Source: Candidatus Nitrososphaera evergladensis SR1 (GTDB lineage: Archaea > Thermoproteota > Nitrososphaeria > Nitrososphaerales > Nitrososphaeraceae). Taken from it: 64,000 nucleotides of DNA. The notes below the pieces were generated by a model. The model worked only from the letters and a program-made list of their open reading frames with translations. It made no database searches and was not told where the DNA came from. Position 1 is the stretch's first letter; each line of letters starts with the position of its first letter. The translations under genes were made by a program, and so were the position numbers. Positions 40,136 through 49,320 of the stretch are shown here, one piece after another. Location: contig NZ_CP007174.1 of NCBI RefSeq assembly GCF_000730285.1, positions 868,001 to 932,000 of the forward strand, in the 5' to 3' direction.

Positions 40136-40909
40136 ATGCTGGAGCAACAGCTGGTGGATCTTGGGCTAACGCAGGGTGAGGCCCGCGTCTTTCTTTCCCT
40201 GTTAAAGCTGGGGCCTTCAAAGGTGGGCGCCGTTGTCAAGGATTCCAAAGTATCGTACTCGAAGGTCTACGACGTGCTGGAGCGCCTTGCCTCAAAGGGC
40301 CTAGTCAGCCATGCAACAATCGGAAATATCAAACACTTTAACGCAGTCGAGCCCTACCGCCTGCACGACTATCTGCAAAAAAAGGAAGACGCTCTGAAGG
40401 CGCAAAAGGCGACCGCAGAAGGGCTTGTCTCCGAGCTTGCCAAGGTGGCAAACAGGAACAGGGCGGCAAAAGGGGCGGAGATATTTGCCGGTGACAGGGG
40501 CCTCCGCACAGCCTATGAAATCCTGCTCAAGGACGCGTCGAAAAACGATGTGCTGCGCTACTTTTATCCATTTGACGACTATCATCCTATTGCCACACCG
40601 TTCTATTCCAGGCTGCACCTTTTCCAGAAGGAAAAAGAAATAACACAGCGCGGCATCGGGACGGTCGCGTTCAGCAGGTCTGCGCACTATCGCGAGATCG
40701 CCGGCATGGTCGACATGAGGTTTGTCCCTTTTCCTCTTCCGGGCACGATGGACGTCTTTCAGGACAAGCTGCTGATGGTGTCGTGGGAGAGCGAGATTGG
40801 AATACTCGTCACGTCAAAAGATATTGCCGATCACTTTGCGCGATACTTTGATAGCGTGTGGCAAGTAGCTACTATTAGTAGCGGTACTCGTCGCCGCAGT
40901 CGCCAATGA
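40136..40909 (+). CDS. TrmB-family transcriptional regulator
   Basis: 257 residues. The N-terminal winged helix is L-V-D-L-G-L-T-Q-G-E-A-R-V-F-L-S-L-L, then S-K-V-S-Y-S-K-V-Y-D-V-L-E-R-L-A-S-K-G-L-V, followed by the linker coiled coil (about 80-110) and a ligand domain with A-E-I-F-A-G-D-R-G-L-R. This matches archaeal TrmB/MarR-like regulators that often sense sugars. The last 35 nt overlap the convergent aldo/keto reductase gene. Confidence 0.85.
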   Translation: MLEQQLVDLGLTQGEARVFLSLLKLGPSKVGAVVKDSKVSYSKVYDVLERLASKGLVSHATIGNIKHFNAVEPYRLHDYLQKKEDALKAQKATAEGLVSELAKVANRNRAAKGAEIFAGDRGLRTAYEILLKDASKNDVLRYFYPFDDYHPIATPFYSRLHLFQKEKEITQRGIGTVAFSRSAHYREIAGMVDMRFVPFPLPGTMDVFQDKLLMVSWESEIGILVTSKDIADHFARYFDSVWQVATISSGTRRRSRQ

Positions 40910-41876
40910 GCTCAAACAGGTTGCGCGATCTGGCAGTCACTGCCTCTATCTTTTCTCTGTCTTCCTCGTCCAACCTTAATTCAAAGACGCGGGCGTTGTC
41001 CTGCCTGTGCTCTGCTATCCCAAGCCGGGCGCCTATGATAACCCCTGCAACTGCCGGCCTGTCAAGTATATAGCGCGCAGTCACGTTTGCAATGCTTGCA
41101 TTGTACTTGGTGGCGACCTGCTTTAGCGCTGTCAACAGCTCCTGGAACAGCTTCCACCCTCCCCACGCGTCTATCATCTTCTTGTACTTGCGCAGGCTCA
41201 GAGTGTCAAGCTGCGCGCTTGACGGCTCGCTTTTGCCGAGGTACTTTTCTGACAAGAGCCCTCCGCACATCGTGCCGTACGCGAAAATCACGACATTGTT
41301 CTTTTTGCAAAACTCTTGCATCTTTACCTGCGGCCGCTGGTCTATTATTGAATACTGCACCTGGTTTGAGGCAATCCTGATCCCCGCGTCGGCCATGTCC
41401 TGCATGTGGTCCGTGTCAAAATTGGTGAGGCCGACGTTTCGTATCTTGCCCGCGTCGCGCAGCTCTGACAGGTGCACCAGCGCGTCAAGCCACGCAGGGT
41501 TTGCATAGTCCCACCAGTGGAACTGCACGAGGTCTATTGATTCGACGCCCATCCTGCGCCGGGAGCGCTCTATGGCCTGCTCCACCACCGCCTTTGTCAT
41601 GCGCGCCGGCTCGGGCACGAATTTTGTAAACGCCTGCATCTTTGCCAGCTCGCCTGCGCCTTTTTCTTCTGCAAGTCTCTTTCTGAAATCGCCGATAAAG
41701 TCCTCTGCCGGCCCGTAAATGTCTGCAAGGTCCCAGCTTGTAAAGCCGGAATCGTGGTACGCCATCATCTCGTCGATTGCCCTTTTCTGCTCTATCCTGC
41801 CGTGGCCTCCTGCAACCTGCCACATGCCGTTCAGTATCCTGCACACCTTTAGATCGCCAAGAGCAGCGGTTTCCAC
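40875..41876 (-). CDS. Aldo/keto reductase
   Basis: 333 residues. Motifs: S-W-D-L-A-D-I-Y-G-P-A-E (catalytic Asp and Tyr), L-V-Q-F-H-W-W-D-Y, I-R-N-V-G-L-T-N-F-D, Q-V-Q-Y-S-I-I-D, I-I-G-A-R (NADPH pocket). GTG 41876 is preferred because TATA (ATAATATACATAA, about 41900-41912) lies about 28-30 nt upstream; the frame extends to 41921. It reduces an unknown carbonyl with NAD(P)H. Convergent with the TrmB gene. Confidence 0.87.
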   Translation of the reverse strand: METAALGDLKVCRILNGMWQVAGGHGRIEQKRAIDEMMAYHDSGFTSWDLADIYGPAEDFIGDFRKRLAEEKGAGELAKMQAFTKFVPEPARMTKAVVEQAIERSRRRMGVESIDLVQFHWWDYANPAWLDALVHLSELRDAGKIRNVGLTNFDTDHMQDMADAGIRIASNQVQYSIIDQRPQVKMQEFCKKNNVVIFAYGTMCGGLLSEKYLGKSEPSSAQLDTLSLRKYKKMIDAWGGWKLFQELLTALKQVATKYNASIANVTARYILDRPAVAGVIIGARLGIAEHRQDNARVFELRLDEEDREKIEAVTARSRNLFELIGDCGDEYRY

Positions 41877-41978
41877 GCCCTTTGTATCACTCGGCACGCA
41901 ATTTATGTATATTATCTGCAATTGGTTTTCGTCAATAGAAGAATTTTATGTTCTGCGAACCCCTTTAATATTCTGGAC

Positions 41979-42149
41979 TTGAGAATCTTACGAGCAATAA
42001 CGAACGCCATAAACAAGCGGCTCGACAGGAAGGGCAAGTATCGCAACCCTGAATACGACGACAGCGAGATCGAAGGCATGATGCGCTACTTCAAGCTGTC
42101 AAACTACTACGACCTCTTGCGCCTGCTCAAGAACATGTGCCGGGACTAG
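41979..42149 (+). CDS. Small basic protein of unknown function
   Basis: 56 residues: helical and basic at the start (I-L-R-A-I-T-N-A-I-N-K-R-L-D-R-K-G-K), then Y-D-D-S-E-I-E-G-M-M-R-Y-F and L-L-R-L-L-K-N-M. TTG 41979 is used with TATA-like GAATTTTATG about 30 nt before it; the frame is open to 41922. The stop overlaps the next minus-strand gene end by 4 nt. Confidence 0.5.
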   Translation: MRILRAITNAINKRLDRKGKYRNPEYDDSEIEGMMRYFKLSNYYDLLRLLKNMCRD

Positions 42150-42643
42150 CTGCTGTTCCTAAACAGCCTGACGAGCCTTGCCATATAGTTCACAAGCACG
42201 AAAAACACCGCCCACGCCACTATGGACGCTGCCATTGCAGAGATGTAGGCGTCGTTGCTTGATTGCAAGAGCTGAAACTGCACTCCTACCTTGGTGAGCG
42301 AGAACGCCACCTCTGACACTGAAAACGTTGCGAGCAGCTTTTTGACGTCTGCCCTCAGCTTTTTGCTGTCGCGCCTGCCAGTCGACGGGTCGACGTATTT
42401 GTACCTGTTGTCCCAGTAGTACAGAAAAGCAAACGCCGGTATGTACACGGCGTACTCTGAGGCAAGCGTGAAAGCCGAGTTGGCAAGGTTGTTGCCGCTT
42501 TTATCAAAACTAGAGTACAGCTGGGCCACAAGCGCGCCAGTAAAAAACGCGCCGAGGCCGGCGATTACGATGTTTCTGTTAAACTTGATTGCTTCTCGAT
42601 ATCGCTTGAAAAAGCCCTGCTGCTTTTCTTCTTTGCCGCTCAA
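42146..42643 (-). CDS. Membrane protein translationally coupled to tyrS
   Basis: 165 residues, about four hydrophobic segments (near 25-42, 58-80, 108-125, 135-155), and a basic loop (Y-V-D-P-S-T-G-R-R-D-S-K-K-L-R) in the middle. The TTG start overlaps the TGA of tyrS (TTGA), a classic coupling overlap. Unknown function. Confidence 0.6.
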   Translation of the reverse strand: MSGKEEKQQGFFKRYREAIKFNRNIVIAGLGAFFTGALVAQLYSSFDKSGNNLANSAFTLASEYAVYIPAFAFLYYWDNRYKYVDPSTGRRDSKKLRADVKKLLATFSVSEVAFSLTKVGVQFQLLQSSNDAYISAMAASIVAWAVFFVLVNYMARLVRLFRNSS

Positions 42644-43686
42644 TTCAGCGCGGGCTCTCTTCCCTTGAAATGCCTGTACACTGGCTCGATTATCCTGTTG
42701 ACGTACGTCGCAGTCGCGTTTTTCAGGTCCATCGGGTGGATCTTTTTTGCCACAAAGTCATCTTCGACATTTTTGTAAGAGCCGTACGTCGTGTTGCCGC
42801 CGTACTTGGCCGGCCTCTCTATGGTGAACTCGGAAAACTCGTGGAAAACGACATAGCGCACAAGTTCAAGAACGGGGTTGCCTTCTGCCACGCCGACTGG
42901 GCAGAACGCCTTGGCCATCTTGTCCCTTATCGCCTTTTCGTCGTCGTGTATCAAAATCCCGCTTGACGGCTTGCTCTTGCTCATCTTGCTTGACACCTTG
43001 GCGTCTTCGGCCGCGTTCTCGTCAAGGCCCAGTTTCACCGGCTCTGCAAGGCCGGGGAGCAGGTGGTGGTGCACGCACACCGGCGGCTTCCACCCCATCT
43101 TGGGAAATATCTCCCGGACCAGCATGTGGATCTTGCGCTGGTCCATACCCGAGTGTACGATGTCAAGGTCAAGCGCCTTGATGTCGACAGACTGCATGGG
43201 CGGGTACAGGAGCTGACCAAGGTCCATGTTGTCTGTCTCTTTTCTGCCCATTATCGTGAGCGAGCGCATGGTCCTTGCAAGCGTCATGTGCTTTGAAAAA
43301 CGCACGAAATTCTCCCAGTAGTCGGGCGTCTTTGCATACAAGTCGCTGCCAGTCACGATGTTGACGCCGGGGCAAAAGAACCGAAACGCATCGGCGTAGT
43401 ACTCTGATACTTTGCGTATCCTGTCCCAGTCGCCTCCCAGCTTGTCGTTTATGTACGTGTGCCAGTCGGCAAGAAACACCGTGCAGTCTATTCCTGCCTT
43501 GATAAAGTCGTTTATCTTGAAACCAGTAAGTATCAGGCTCCCAAGGTGCAGTATGCCGGATATTTCAAGGCCGATATAGTGCCTTGGCTTGCTCTTTGTC
43601 TCAAAGAGCGCCTTTAGCTCGCCGGCAGTGATGACCTCCTCTGTCGGCTCTCGCATTACAAGCGCGATGCGCTCTTGTACATCCAT
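42640..43686 (-). CDS. tyrS: Tyrosyl-tRNA synthetase, archaeal type
   Basis: 348 residues, the short archaeal/eukaryal form. Class I motifs are I-S-G-I-L-H-L-G-S (HIGH variant) and K-M-S-K-S-K-P (KMSKS). Also present are Y-I-G-L-E-I near the N terminus, F-L-A-D-W-H-T-Y-I-N-D-K, Y-P-P-M-Q-S-V-D and H-S-G-M-D-Q-R-K (tyrosine and adenine pocket). It charges tRNA-Tyr. A membrane protein gene overlaps its stop by 4 nt. Confidence 0.93.
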   Translation of the reverse strand: MDVQERIALVMREPTEEVITAGELKALFETKSKPRHYIGLEISGILHLGSLILTGFKINDFIKAGIDCTVFLADWHTYINDKLGGDWDRIRKVSEYYADAFRFFCPGVNIVTGSDLYAKTPDYWENFVRFSKHMTLARTMRSLTIMGRKETDNMDLGQLLYPPMQSVDIKALDLDIVHSGMDQRKIHMLVREIFPKMGWKPPVCVHHHLLPGLAEPVKLGLDENAAEDAKVSSKMSKSKPSSGILIHDDEKAIRDKMAKAFCPVGVAEGNPVLELVRYVVFHEFSEFTIERPAKYGGNTTYGSYKNVEDDFVAKKIHPMDLKNATATYVNRIIEPVYRHFKGREPALN

Positions 43687-43718
43687 CTTTCTCGCAACAA
43701 AAGCGGGCCGTCGCAGTT

Positions 43719-44426
43719 CTATAAACCTTGTACCCCGATTACGGGGGCGTGGTCTTCAAGCCATTCCTTGTGTTTTCTGTAGCCGGGATCCGCGAATTCT
43801 ACCAGCTGCCAGAACCTTTTGGAATGGTTCATCTCTGCAATGTGGCACAGTTCGTGCACGATGACATAGTCAATGACTTCTGCCGGCGCGGCGGAAAGAA
43901 GCAGGTTAAAGTTCAGGTTCCTTTTCTTTGAGCAGCTGGCCCAGCGTGATTTCTGGCGCTTTACCGTAAACTTGTTGTACGACAGGCCAAGCCTTGCACT
44001 CAGAGGAGGCAGGTGCTCTGCGATGACTTTTGCCGTCTGTTCTTTGTACCACTGCTCTATCTCTCGCTTGTACCTGCGCATGTCTGTCACGTGGAACGTG
44101 GCCATGCCAAGCGCATCTGAAACGACAGCGGAAACAAGCCTGTCCTTGACGAGGCGCACGCTGTACCTCTTGCCCAAGTAATAGACAACATTAGATTCGG
44201 TGTGGCCCGTTTTCTCTCGCAACTTGCTGTAGTAGTTTGCAGTCTTGATTATCCAATCGCGCTTGTACTGCACAAACTCTTGCAGCTTGCCTTCGTCATA
44301 GCCTGCTGCTGGCACGACTGCCTCGACCCCGCGGATGCCGGAGACAAGGCGCAGGCGCCTTGCCCTGCTGCTTGTCCTGACGTTGATGCAGAGGACGCTG
44401 CCGTCGTCAAGCGGTAGTGAAAGCAA
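43719..44426 (-). CDS. YgjP/DUF45-type metallopeptidase-like protein
   Basis: 235 residues. The zinc site is V-I-V-H-E-L-C-H-I-A-E-M-N-H-S-K-R-F-W (H-E-x-x-H followed by a third His). Upstream are S-R-W-A-S-C-S-K-K-R-N-L-N-F-N and R-R-L-R-L-V-S-G-I-R-G, all typical of the DUF45/WLM-like family. It is predicted cytosolic. Peptidase activity is not proven for this family. Confidence 0.82.
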   Translation of the reverse strand: MLSLPLDDGSVLCINVRTSSRARRLRLVSGIRGVEAVVPAAGYDEGKLQEFVQYKRDWIIKTANYYSKLREKTGHTESNVVYYLGKRYSVRLVKDRLVSAVVSDALGMATFHVTDMRRYKREIEQWYKEQTAKVIAEHLPPLSARLGLSYNKFTVKRQKSRWASCSKKRNLNFNLLLSAAPAEVIDYVIVHELCHIAEMNHSKRFWQLVEFADPGYRKHKEWLEDHAPVIGVQGL

Positions 44427-44513
44427 GCCTTCAGAAATCCTGCGTGCCAGCTTTAAAGGTTTATGCGCGATTATATTGCACCTTTTTTCAACAACAGCTG
44501 ATAATAATATAAT

Positions 44514-44765
44514 ATGCCTGCCGGCACCCGGATAAAACAGGGAGACCTTGAGAAGGTTCTGTCTGCCCTTGACATTGACGAGGGGGTGAGGATCGAGTCT
44601 TCTGCTGCTGGAAAAAAGAAAAAGATGTTTGTCAACAGGAGCACGTCGGGGATTTTTGTGGTGCAGGTCGGCGAAGAAGAATTTTATTACCTGGATTCTG
44701 CGGCGCAGGTCGCAAAACTTGCCTACAAAGTTTTTGGAAAGAAATATTCTGCGTATGTCTATTGA
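44514..44765 (+). CDS. Small protein of unknown function
   Basis: 83 residues, starting M-P-A-G-T-R-I-K-Q-G. A mixed alpha/beta pattern is visible: L-E-K-V-L-S-A-L-D-I, then K-K-K-K-M-F-V-N-R, V-V-Q-V-G-E-E-E-F-Y-Y-L, and a basic Tyr-rich end. An AT-rich promoter region (GATTATATTGC, about 44470-44480) lies upstream. The end overlaps the convergent PEFG gene by 7 nt. No family recognised. Confidence 0.6.
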   Translation: MPAGTRIKQGDLEKVLSALDIDEGVRIESSAAGKKKKMFVNRSTSGIFVVQVGEEEFYYLDSAAQVAKLAYKVFGKKYSAYVY

Positions 44766-45610
44766 TGCCTGAAGCGGAGAATCACCAGCATCGCCATAGA
44801 GCTTGCAACTGCCGCAATGGCTGCGGGACCAAACTCTGGTATGACAGTAGTCCCGATTATGTCGATGTTGTGCACCTTATCTCCGTCGTACTGTAATGAA
44901 ATCGTCGTGGTGTCTTTGCCTGTCGCGTTGGAAAACACGCTCTCAAACTCGGCTGGCTTGCCTTCTGCAAGGACCGTGTACGGGCCACCAAGGAATTCAT
45001 GCGGCAAGGCAATCTGGAAAAAGCCCTTTTCTTCTTTGTTTGCCGGGCCGTTTGCCTCTATGTGCAGCTTCTTTCTGTCTTGATCAAAGGAAAAGTTGCA
45101 TGTGTCTGCGTTTGCGACTGTTCCAAGCTCAAATCCTCTGCCTCTACTTACAGTTGCATTGGAGGAATTTTCCTGCGTGGATATCGTTTCTCCAATCGGG
45201 ATAAACGATCCAGCCATGTCGATCTGTTTGCTGCCTTTTTGAAATGGAATCTCTAATGTGATACCGCAATTAGTATGCGTCATGTCTGCAAACACTTCTA
45301 TTTCATCAAGAAAGATTACTGGGTAATACTTGGTATCGAAAGAAATGCTATTCAGCAAGCCTCCAGGCAAGTTGACAAGCAGCTTGCCGTCAGAGTCTGC
45401 TTGAATCATTGCGGTTATGCATCCTGTCTCACACGTTTGAATGGACTTGACGCTACCTCCTGTGATGCTGTACGTAATTATGTACGACTTGCCATTGACA
45501 TAAACTGCGTACGCGTGTATGCTGCCAGAAGAGGAATTTTGCGCGTACGCCGGGATTGCCGCAAGAGTTGACAACAGTAATACTGCCATGCCTGCAAGCA
45601 GCAGCTTCAA
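44759..45610 (-). CDS. Secreted PEFG-CTERM protein
   Basis: 283 residues: a signal peptide (about 1-24, A-Y-A-Q), an extracellular beta-rich region with four Cys, and a perfect sorting end I-P-E-F-G-P-A-A-I followed by a hydrophobic helix and L-R-F-R-H-Q. PEFG-CTERM proteins are recognised by a dedicated thaumarchaeal archaeosortase and anchored at the surface. The start is TTG at 45610. Confidence 0.78.
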   Translation of the reverse strand: MKLLLAGMAVLLLSTLAAIPAYAQNSSSGSIHAYAVYVNGKSYIITYSITGGSVKSIQTCETGCITAMIQADSDGKLLVNLPGGLLNSISFDTKYYPVIFLDEIEVFADMTHTNCGITLEIPFQKGSKQIDMAGSFIPIGETISTQENSSNATVSRGRGFELGTVANADTCNFSFDQDRKKLHIEANGPANKEEKGFFQIALPHEFLGGPYTVLAEGKPAEFESVFSNATGKDTTTISLQYDGDKVHNIDIIGTTVIPEFGPAAIAAVASSMAMLVILRFRHQ

Positions 45611-45676
45611 CTACGGATGCGTTGTTACAAGCTAGTTTTTGAACATTGTGGATTGCAAATGTATTTTTCGAATGTC

Positions 45677-46108
45677 CTAGCCGACAGTAAACTGCCAGCT
45701 ATCCTGCTTTTCAAACAAAATGACTGTGAGGCTGTATCTTCCCTGCTTGTCGATTGTGATCATCTGGTCTCCTGCAACATCTGTAGAGTTCCATGCAAGA
45801 TGAGGAAAAGCTGGATCATCGCTATAAGGGCAATGTATGGGATAGGGCCTGGTCTCCATCACTGTCTGATTGGTGGCCGTGTCTTTGATCACAACGCCCG
45901 GCTTTGTACATTCGCCCTGTGTGTCAACGACAAAGTGTATTTCCTCGCCAGCATTGTACGTGTCATGCAGATCCCTGACCTCTATTGTAGGATGGCGCGA
46001 CCCAAGTGCCACCGGCTCTGGAATGGGCGCAAACATTATTACTGCAATTGTTGCCAGGACGGCTCCTGCGCCGACAACGATACCTGCAACAACTGGCGCG
46101 TTTTTCAC
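45677..46108 (-). CDS. Membrane-anchored extracellular protein
   Basis: 143 residues: an N-terminal helix (about 5-28), then an Ig-like domain with Y-N-A-G-E-E-I-H-F-V-V-D-T-Q-G-E-C and H-C-P-Y, so two Cys that may form a disulfide, and a closing Y-S-L-T-V-I-L-F strand. The start is GTG at 46108. Unknown function. Confidence 0.55.
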   Translation of the reverse strand: MKNAPVVAGIVVGAGAVLATIAVIMFAPIPEPVALGSRHPTIEVRDLHDTYNAGEEIHFVVDTQGECTKPGVVIKDTATNQTVMETRPYPIHCPYSDDPAFPHLAWNSTDVAGDQMITIDKQGRYSLTVILFEKQDSWQFTVG

Positions 46109-46159
46109 AGCTACAAGAGAAGTGACAGGATGCGCCTTTTTGAATATTGCGTAGTCTGG

Positions 46160-47266
46160 CTAGATGACGCCGGCCTCGCGCAGCTTCTTTGGCAGGTAGA
46201 CTTCTGCAAGGTACTTGAAGCCGTGCTTGAAGAACGCGTCCAGCTCACACTTTTCCTTGCGCTTCAAAAAGAGGTCGAGCTCCTTCTGCCACTGCTTGTC
46301 ATGGAACCATGGCTTTTTCTTCATGTCGTTTGCCCTGTTAATGTCCTCGTCGGATGCTGCAAGCCTTGCAACCTCCGGGATGTTGTATTCGTAAATGTCG
46401 GAGAACATCATGCCAAGCACCTTGGCGTTTGGAGTCACAAGCCTGTCGCTGTCGTAACTCAATGATTCGCTTCCGATCTTGTAGCGCAGAGCGATGCCAA
46501 GGCCCCACGGGTCTGCGTCTGCAAAAACGACAACAGGTTTTTTCCACTCTTCGTTTAGGGTCTTGACCATCATTCTCGTTGCGCGGTCAGGCTCGCCCGA
46601 GCCCGTCAGCAGTATCGCGTTGTATTTCTGGATAAAGCCGGACTTGCGTATGTTGTTGAGCACCGTGTCTTTTTCGACTACCATCACAAAGTCGGCCTTG
46701 ACCTTCACTATCTCTAGGTCGCGGATGTTGGTCGGGATTAATTGCGAAGTGGCCCTACTTCCAAGGTTGCAGTCGATGATGTCGCCGCCCACGCGAAGCG
46801 TTATCGGCCCGGAGATCATGCCCTTTGGCTTTGACGTGACAGAGAACTCTTCACGGGGCGTGCCTGTCAAAAGTTCCAGCGCCTTTATCGCATCGTCCGA
46901 CTCGTCCTGGCCCTTCCAGAACTTTTGCTTGTTCTTTTCGTCGCCGACAGTGCTCAGCGTTGCATAGTACATGCCTCTGATGGTGCTCTCCATCTCTTCG
47001 TCCAACAGCTTGCGGATTGCGTTTGCCATGACGAGGTACTGCGCAAACGTGGGGATCTTTTTCGTGCTGTCTGGGCTTACCCTGACAGTCTTTTCGCCTA
47101 TCGTCAGCATCCTCTTTTCGTCGGACCAGACTGTGTTGTCATAGCCTACCTTTGGCACGTCAAGAACCGGCATCGTCTTTTCAACCATCAGGTCGGTGCT
47201 GACGTCCTTCATTATCAGGCCGATCTTTTTCATGACTTCTTGGTGGCGCTTGTCTTTTGTTGGCAA
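46160..47266 (-). CDS. top6A: DNA topoisomerase VI subunit A
   Basis: 368 residues of the Spo11/TopVIA family. The catalytic tyrosine region is R-G-M-Y-Y-A-T-L, and the TOPRIM metal site is V-V-E-K-D-T-V and F-A-D-A-D-P-W-G. It makes the double-strand break in type IIB strand passage and relaxes supercoils with subunit B. The TTG start is 3 nt after the top6B stop, so the two are one operon. Confidence 0.93.
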   Translation of the reverse strand: MPTKDKRHQEVMKKIGLIMKDVSTDLMVEKTMPVLDVPKVGYDNTVWSDEKRMLTIGEKTVRVSPDSTKKIPTFAQYLVMANAIRKLLDEEMESTIRGMYYATLSTVGDEKNKQKFWKGQDESDDAIKALELLTGTPREEFSVTSKPKGMISGPITLRVGGDIIDCNLGSRATSQLIPTNIRDLEIVKVKADFVMVVEKDTVLNNIRKSGFIQKYNAILLTGSGEPDRATRMMVKTLNEEWKKPVVVFADADPWGLGIALRYKIGSESLSYDSDRLVTPNAKVLGMMFSDIYEYNIPEVARLAASDEDINRANDMKKKPWFHDKQWQKELDLFLKRKEKCELDAFFKHGFKYLAEVYLPKKLREAGVI

Positions 47267-47269
47267 TCC

Positions 47270-49279
47270 TTACTTTTTCCTCCCGCCACTGTCTTTTTTT
47301 GTCATGACCGAATCAAGAGTCGTCTGGCCTCCTCCTTCCTTTTTCTTGGACATGGGCTTGCTGCGCTCGCCTTTTCTTCTTGCCGCGTTTATCGCTATCT
47401 GGCTCTTTGAGCGTTTTACAACCTCGCCGTCAATCTCTTCTGCCACGACCTCTTCGTCTGCCTCGTCCGCTATGCGCTCTCCTGTTATCTCGTCTTCTTT
47501 TTCCGGCACGGGCATCGACGTTATCTCGCCGGCGACGTGCTTTTCAGCAAGCTGCGTGAACGCCTGCTCGAGCTTTTGTGGGTCAATTTTGATGGACTCT
47601 GAAATGGCGTTTACGATGAGCGGTATGTAGTACTTGTAGAGCGAAAGCCTGCTCTGCGCCTCTTTCATGCGCAGCTCCTTGCGTATCTGGGCGCTGACCT
47701 TGCGATACAGGTCCGACAGGCACGCCTTCATGTAGCGCTTTAGTTCGCCTTCAGAGGCGATGCTCTCCTTGCCCGCAGTCTTGTACGGAATTTTTGTTGA
47801 GCAGATGTGGAAGAATATGTGCAATGGCAGCAGTTCCACCGCCCTGTCTGACTTTGCATCCGGGTTGGCAAACTGCTCCTTGACCTCCTTTTTAGAGATG
47901 CCCATCTTGTTTATCTCTACTTCGGACACAACTTCCCTTGCGACGTCAGAGCCCTCGTCGTACAAAAGCGGTATCTTGTTTGCAAACCTGTACAGCTTGA
48001 ATGAGCCAATGTCGCCACCGTACGCGATTCCGCATTCCACTATCGTCGGGCGGTTGTTGATTACGCACGTCCTTGACGAGTATGCGGTAAGCGACGGCTT
48101 TAGCACCTTGATTGAAAGCTGCGGCTGCGTCCCCTGCTGCGTGGCCTCGTCCTTGTTCGTGATTATCGTGTATTCCTGCGTCATGCCTGCGGTCAGTATC
48201 TCCTCGCCAATCGGGCTCAGGTGGTCGGTGTTTGGCATGTGGAATTTTGTCTGCTTGCAGATGTTTACCACCTTGATGAGCTCGTGCTCGTCGTACTTGT
48301 CTGCAGGCTTGTTTTCAAGGCCGGCCTCTGAAATTATCTGCCTTGCCTTTTCACTTGACAGTTTCTGGAACGAATCGGAAAGGACTCCCTGGAGGGTCGT
48401 CTTTTGGTTCATGAAATTCATGATGGCCTTTTTGAGCGTCTTTAGGTCCATGTCTGCCGGGTGCGGAAGCACCTCTTTGGCCGGCTCGGGCATCCTGTCC
48501 GTCCTGCGGTCAAATGCGACCTTGCCGTCGTCTGTTTCAAATTCAATGTGGGCGTAAGGGTTGACGACTGATGTCTGGCTGATATAGTCGTAGATCCTGC
48601 TTTTTGTTATCGGGGAAAGCTTTGCCCTGAGCATCGCCTCGACTCTAAAACCCGAGTCGCCGCTCATGGCGGCGTCTTCCTTTACCTGCCTTTTTGCAAG
48701 CACTATTGGCCTGTTGGTGCTGATGTCCGTGCGCAATTCAAAATAGTATTCTTCGCCTTCTTCCAGGGACTTGCTCCACACCTTTAGCGGGTGGTCCGTG
48801 TCTTTGGTCGAAAAGGCGGCAATCATCTTCAGCCCGACGCCAAAAAGGCCGCGCTGCTGCTTTTCCACATACTTGCCCGACGTCAGAAACGAGCATACCG
48901 CTACCGGCACCTTGTCAGATGGGATGCCGATGCCGTTGTCCTGGCAGGTAATAGTCCACATCTCGTTTGCCGGGTCTACCATCCTGAGCGACAGCGAAAT
49001 CCTTGGTAGGATGTGGCTGCTTTCGCAAGAGTCAAGCGAGTTTTCAATGAGCTCGCGGACAGCCATGTAGAGGATGCGCTCGCCGGTAAACCCTGCAAGC
49101 GCCGAGTTGTCCACAAAGAACTCTGACTCTGCCTTCTTGTCGTATTTTACTCTGCCTCGATGTACCGCCCGTGTCTGAGATGCCGGGACATCTGCAGGCT
49201 TGACAACAGCAGCAGAAGAAGCAACCTCGGCGGTAGTAACCTTTTGCGTCAAACGCTGAGAAGTGTTTCCATAACTCAA
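47270..49279 (-). CDS. top6B: DNA topoisomerase VI subunit B
   Basis: 669 residues with the GHKL ATPase motifs: R-E-L-I-E-N-S-L-D-S (N box), C-Q-D-N-G-I-G-I-P (G1), R-G-L-F-G-V-G-L-K (G2). A transducer domain and a long Lys/Glu-rich tail (about 600-669) follow. The ATP-driven clamp of topoisomerase VI. TTG 49279 has TATA-like CAATAAAAAT about 25 nt upstream. It is first in the top6B-top6A operon. Confidence 0.93.
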   Translation of the reverse strand: MSYGNTSQRLTQKVTTAEVASSAAVVKPADVPASQTRAVHRGRVKYDKKAESEFFVDNSALAGFTGERILYMAVRELIENSLDSCESSHILPRISLSLRMVDPANEMWTITCQDNGIGIPSDKVPVAVCSFLTSGKYVEKQQRGLFGVGLKMIAAFSTKDTDHPLKVWSKSLEEGEEYYFELRTDISTNRPIVLAKRQVKEDAAMSGDSGFRVEAMLRAKLSPITKSRIYDYISQTSVVNPYAHIEFETDDGKVAFDRRTDRMPEPAKEVLPHPADMDLKTLKKAIMNFMNQKTTLQGVLSDSFQKLSSEKARQIISEAGLENKPADKYDEHELIKVVNICKQTKFHMPNTDHLSPIGEEILTAGMTQEYTIITNKDEATQQGTQPQLSIKVLKPSLTAYSSRTCVINNRPTIVECGIAYGGDIGSFKLYRFANKIPLLYDEGSDVAREVVSEVEINKMGISKKEVKEQFANPDAKSDRAVELLPLHIFFHICSTKIPYKTAGKESIASEGELKRYMKACLSDLYRKVSAQIRKELRMKEAQSRLSLYKYYIPLIVNAISESIKIDPQKLEQAFTQLAEKHVAGEITSMPVPEKEDEITGERIADEADEEVVAEEIDGEVVKRSKSQIAINAARRKGERSKPMSKKKEGGGQTTLDSVMTKKDSGGRKK

Positions 49280-49320
49280 TTTAACCTTTTACGGAATTTT
49301 TATTGACTTGGTGCTAAATG

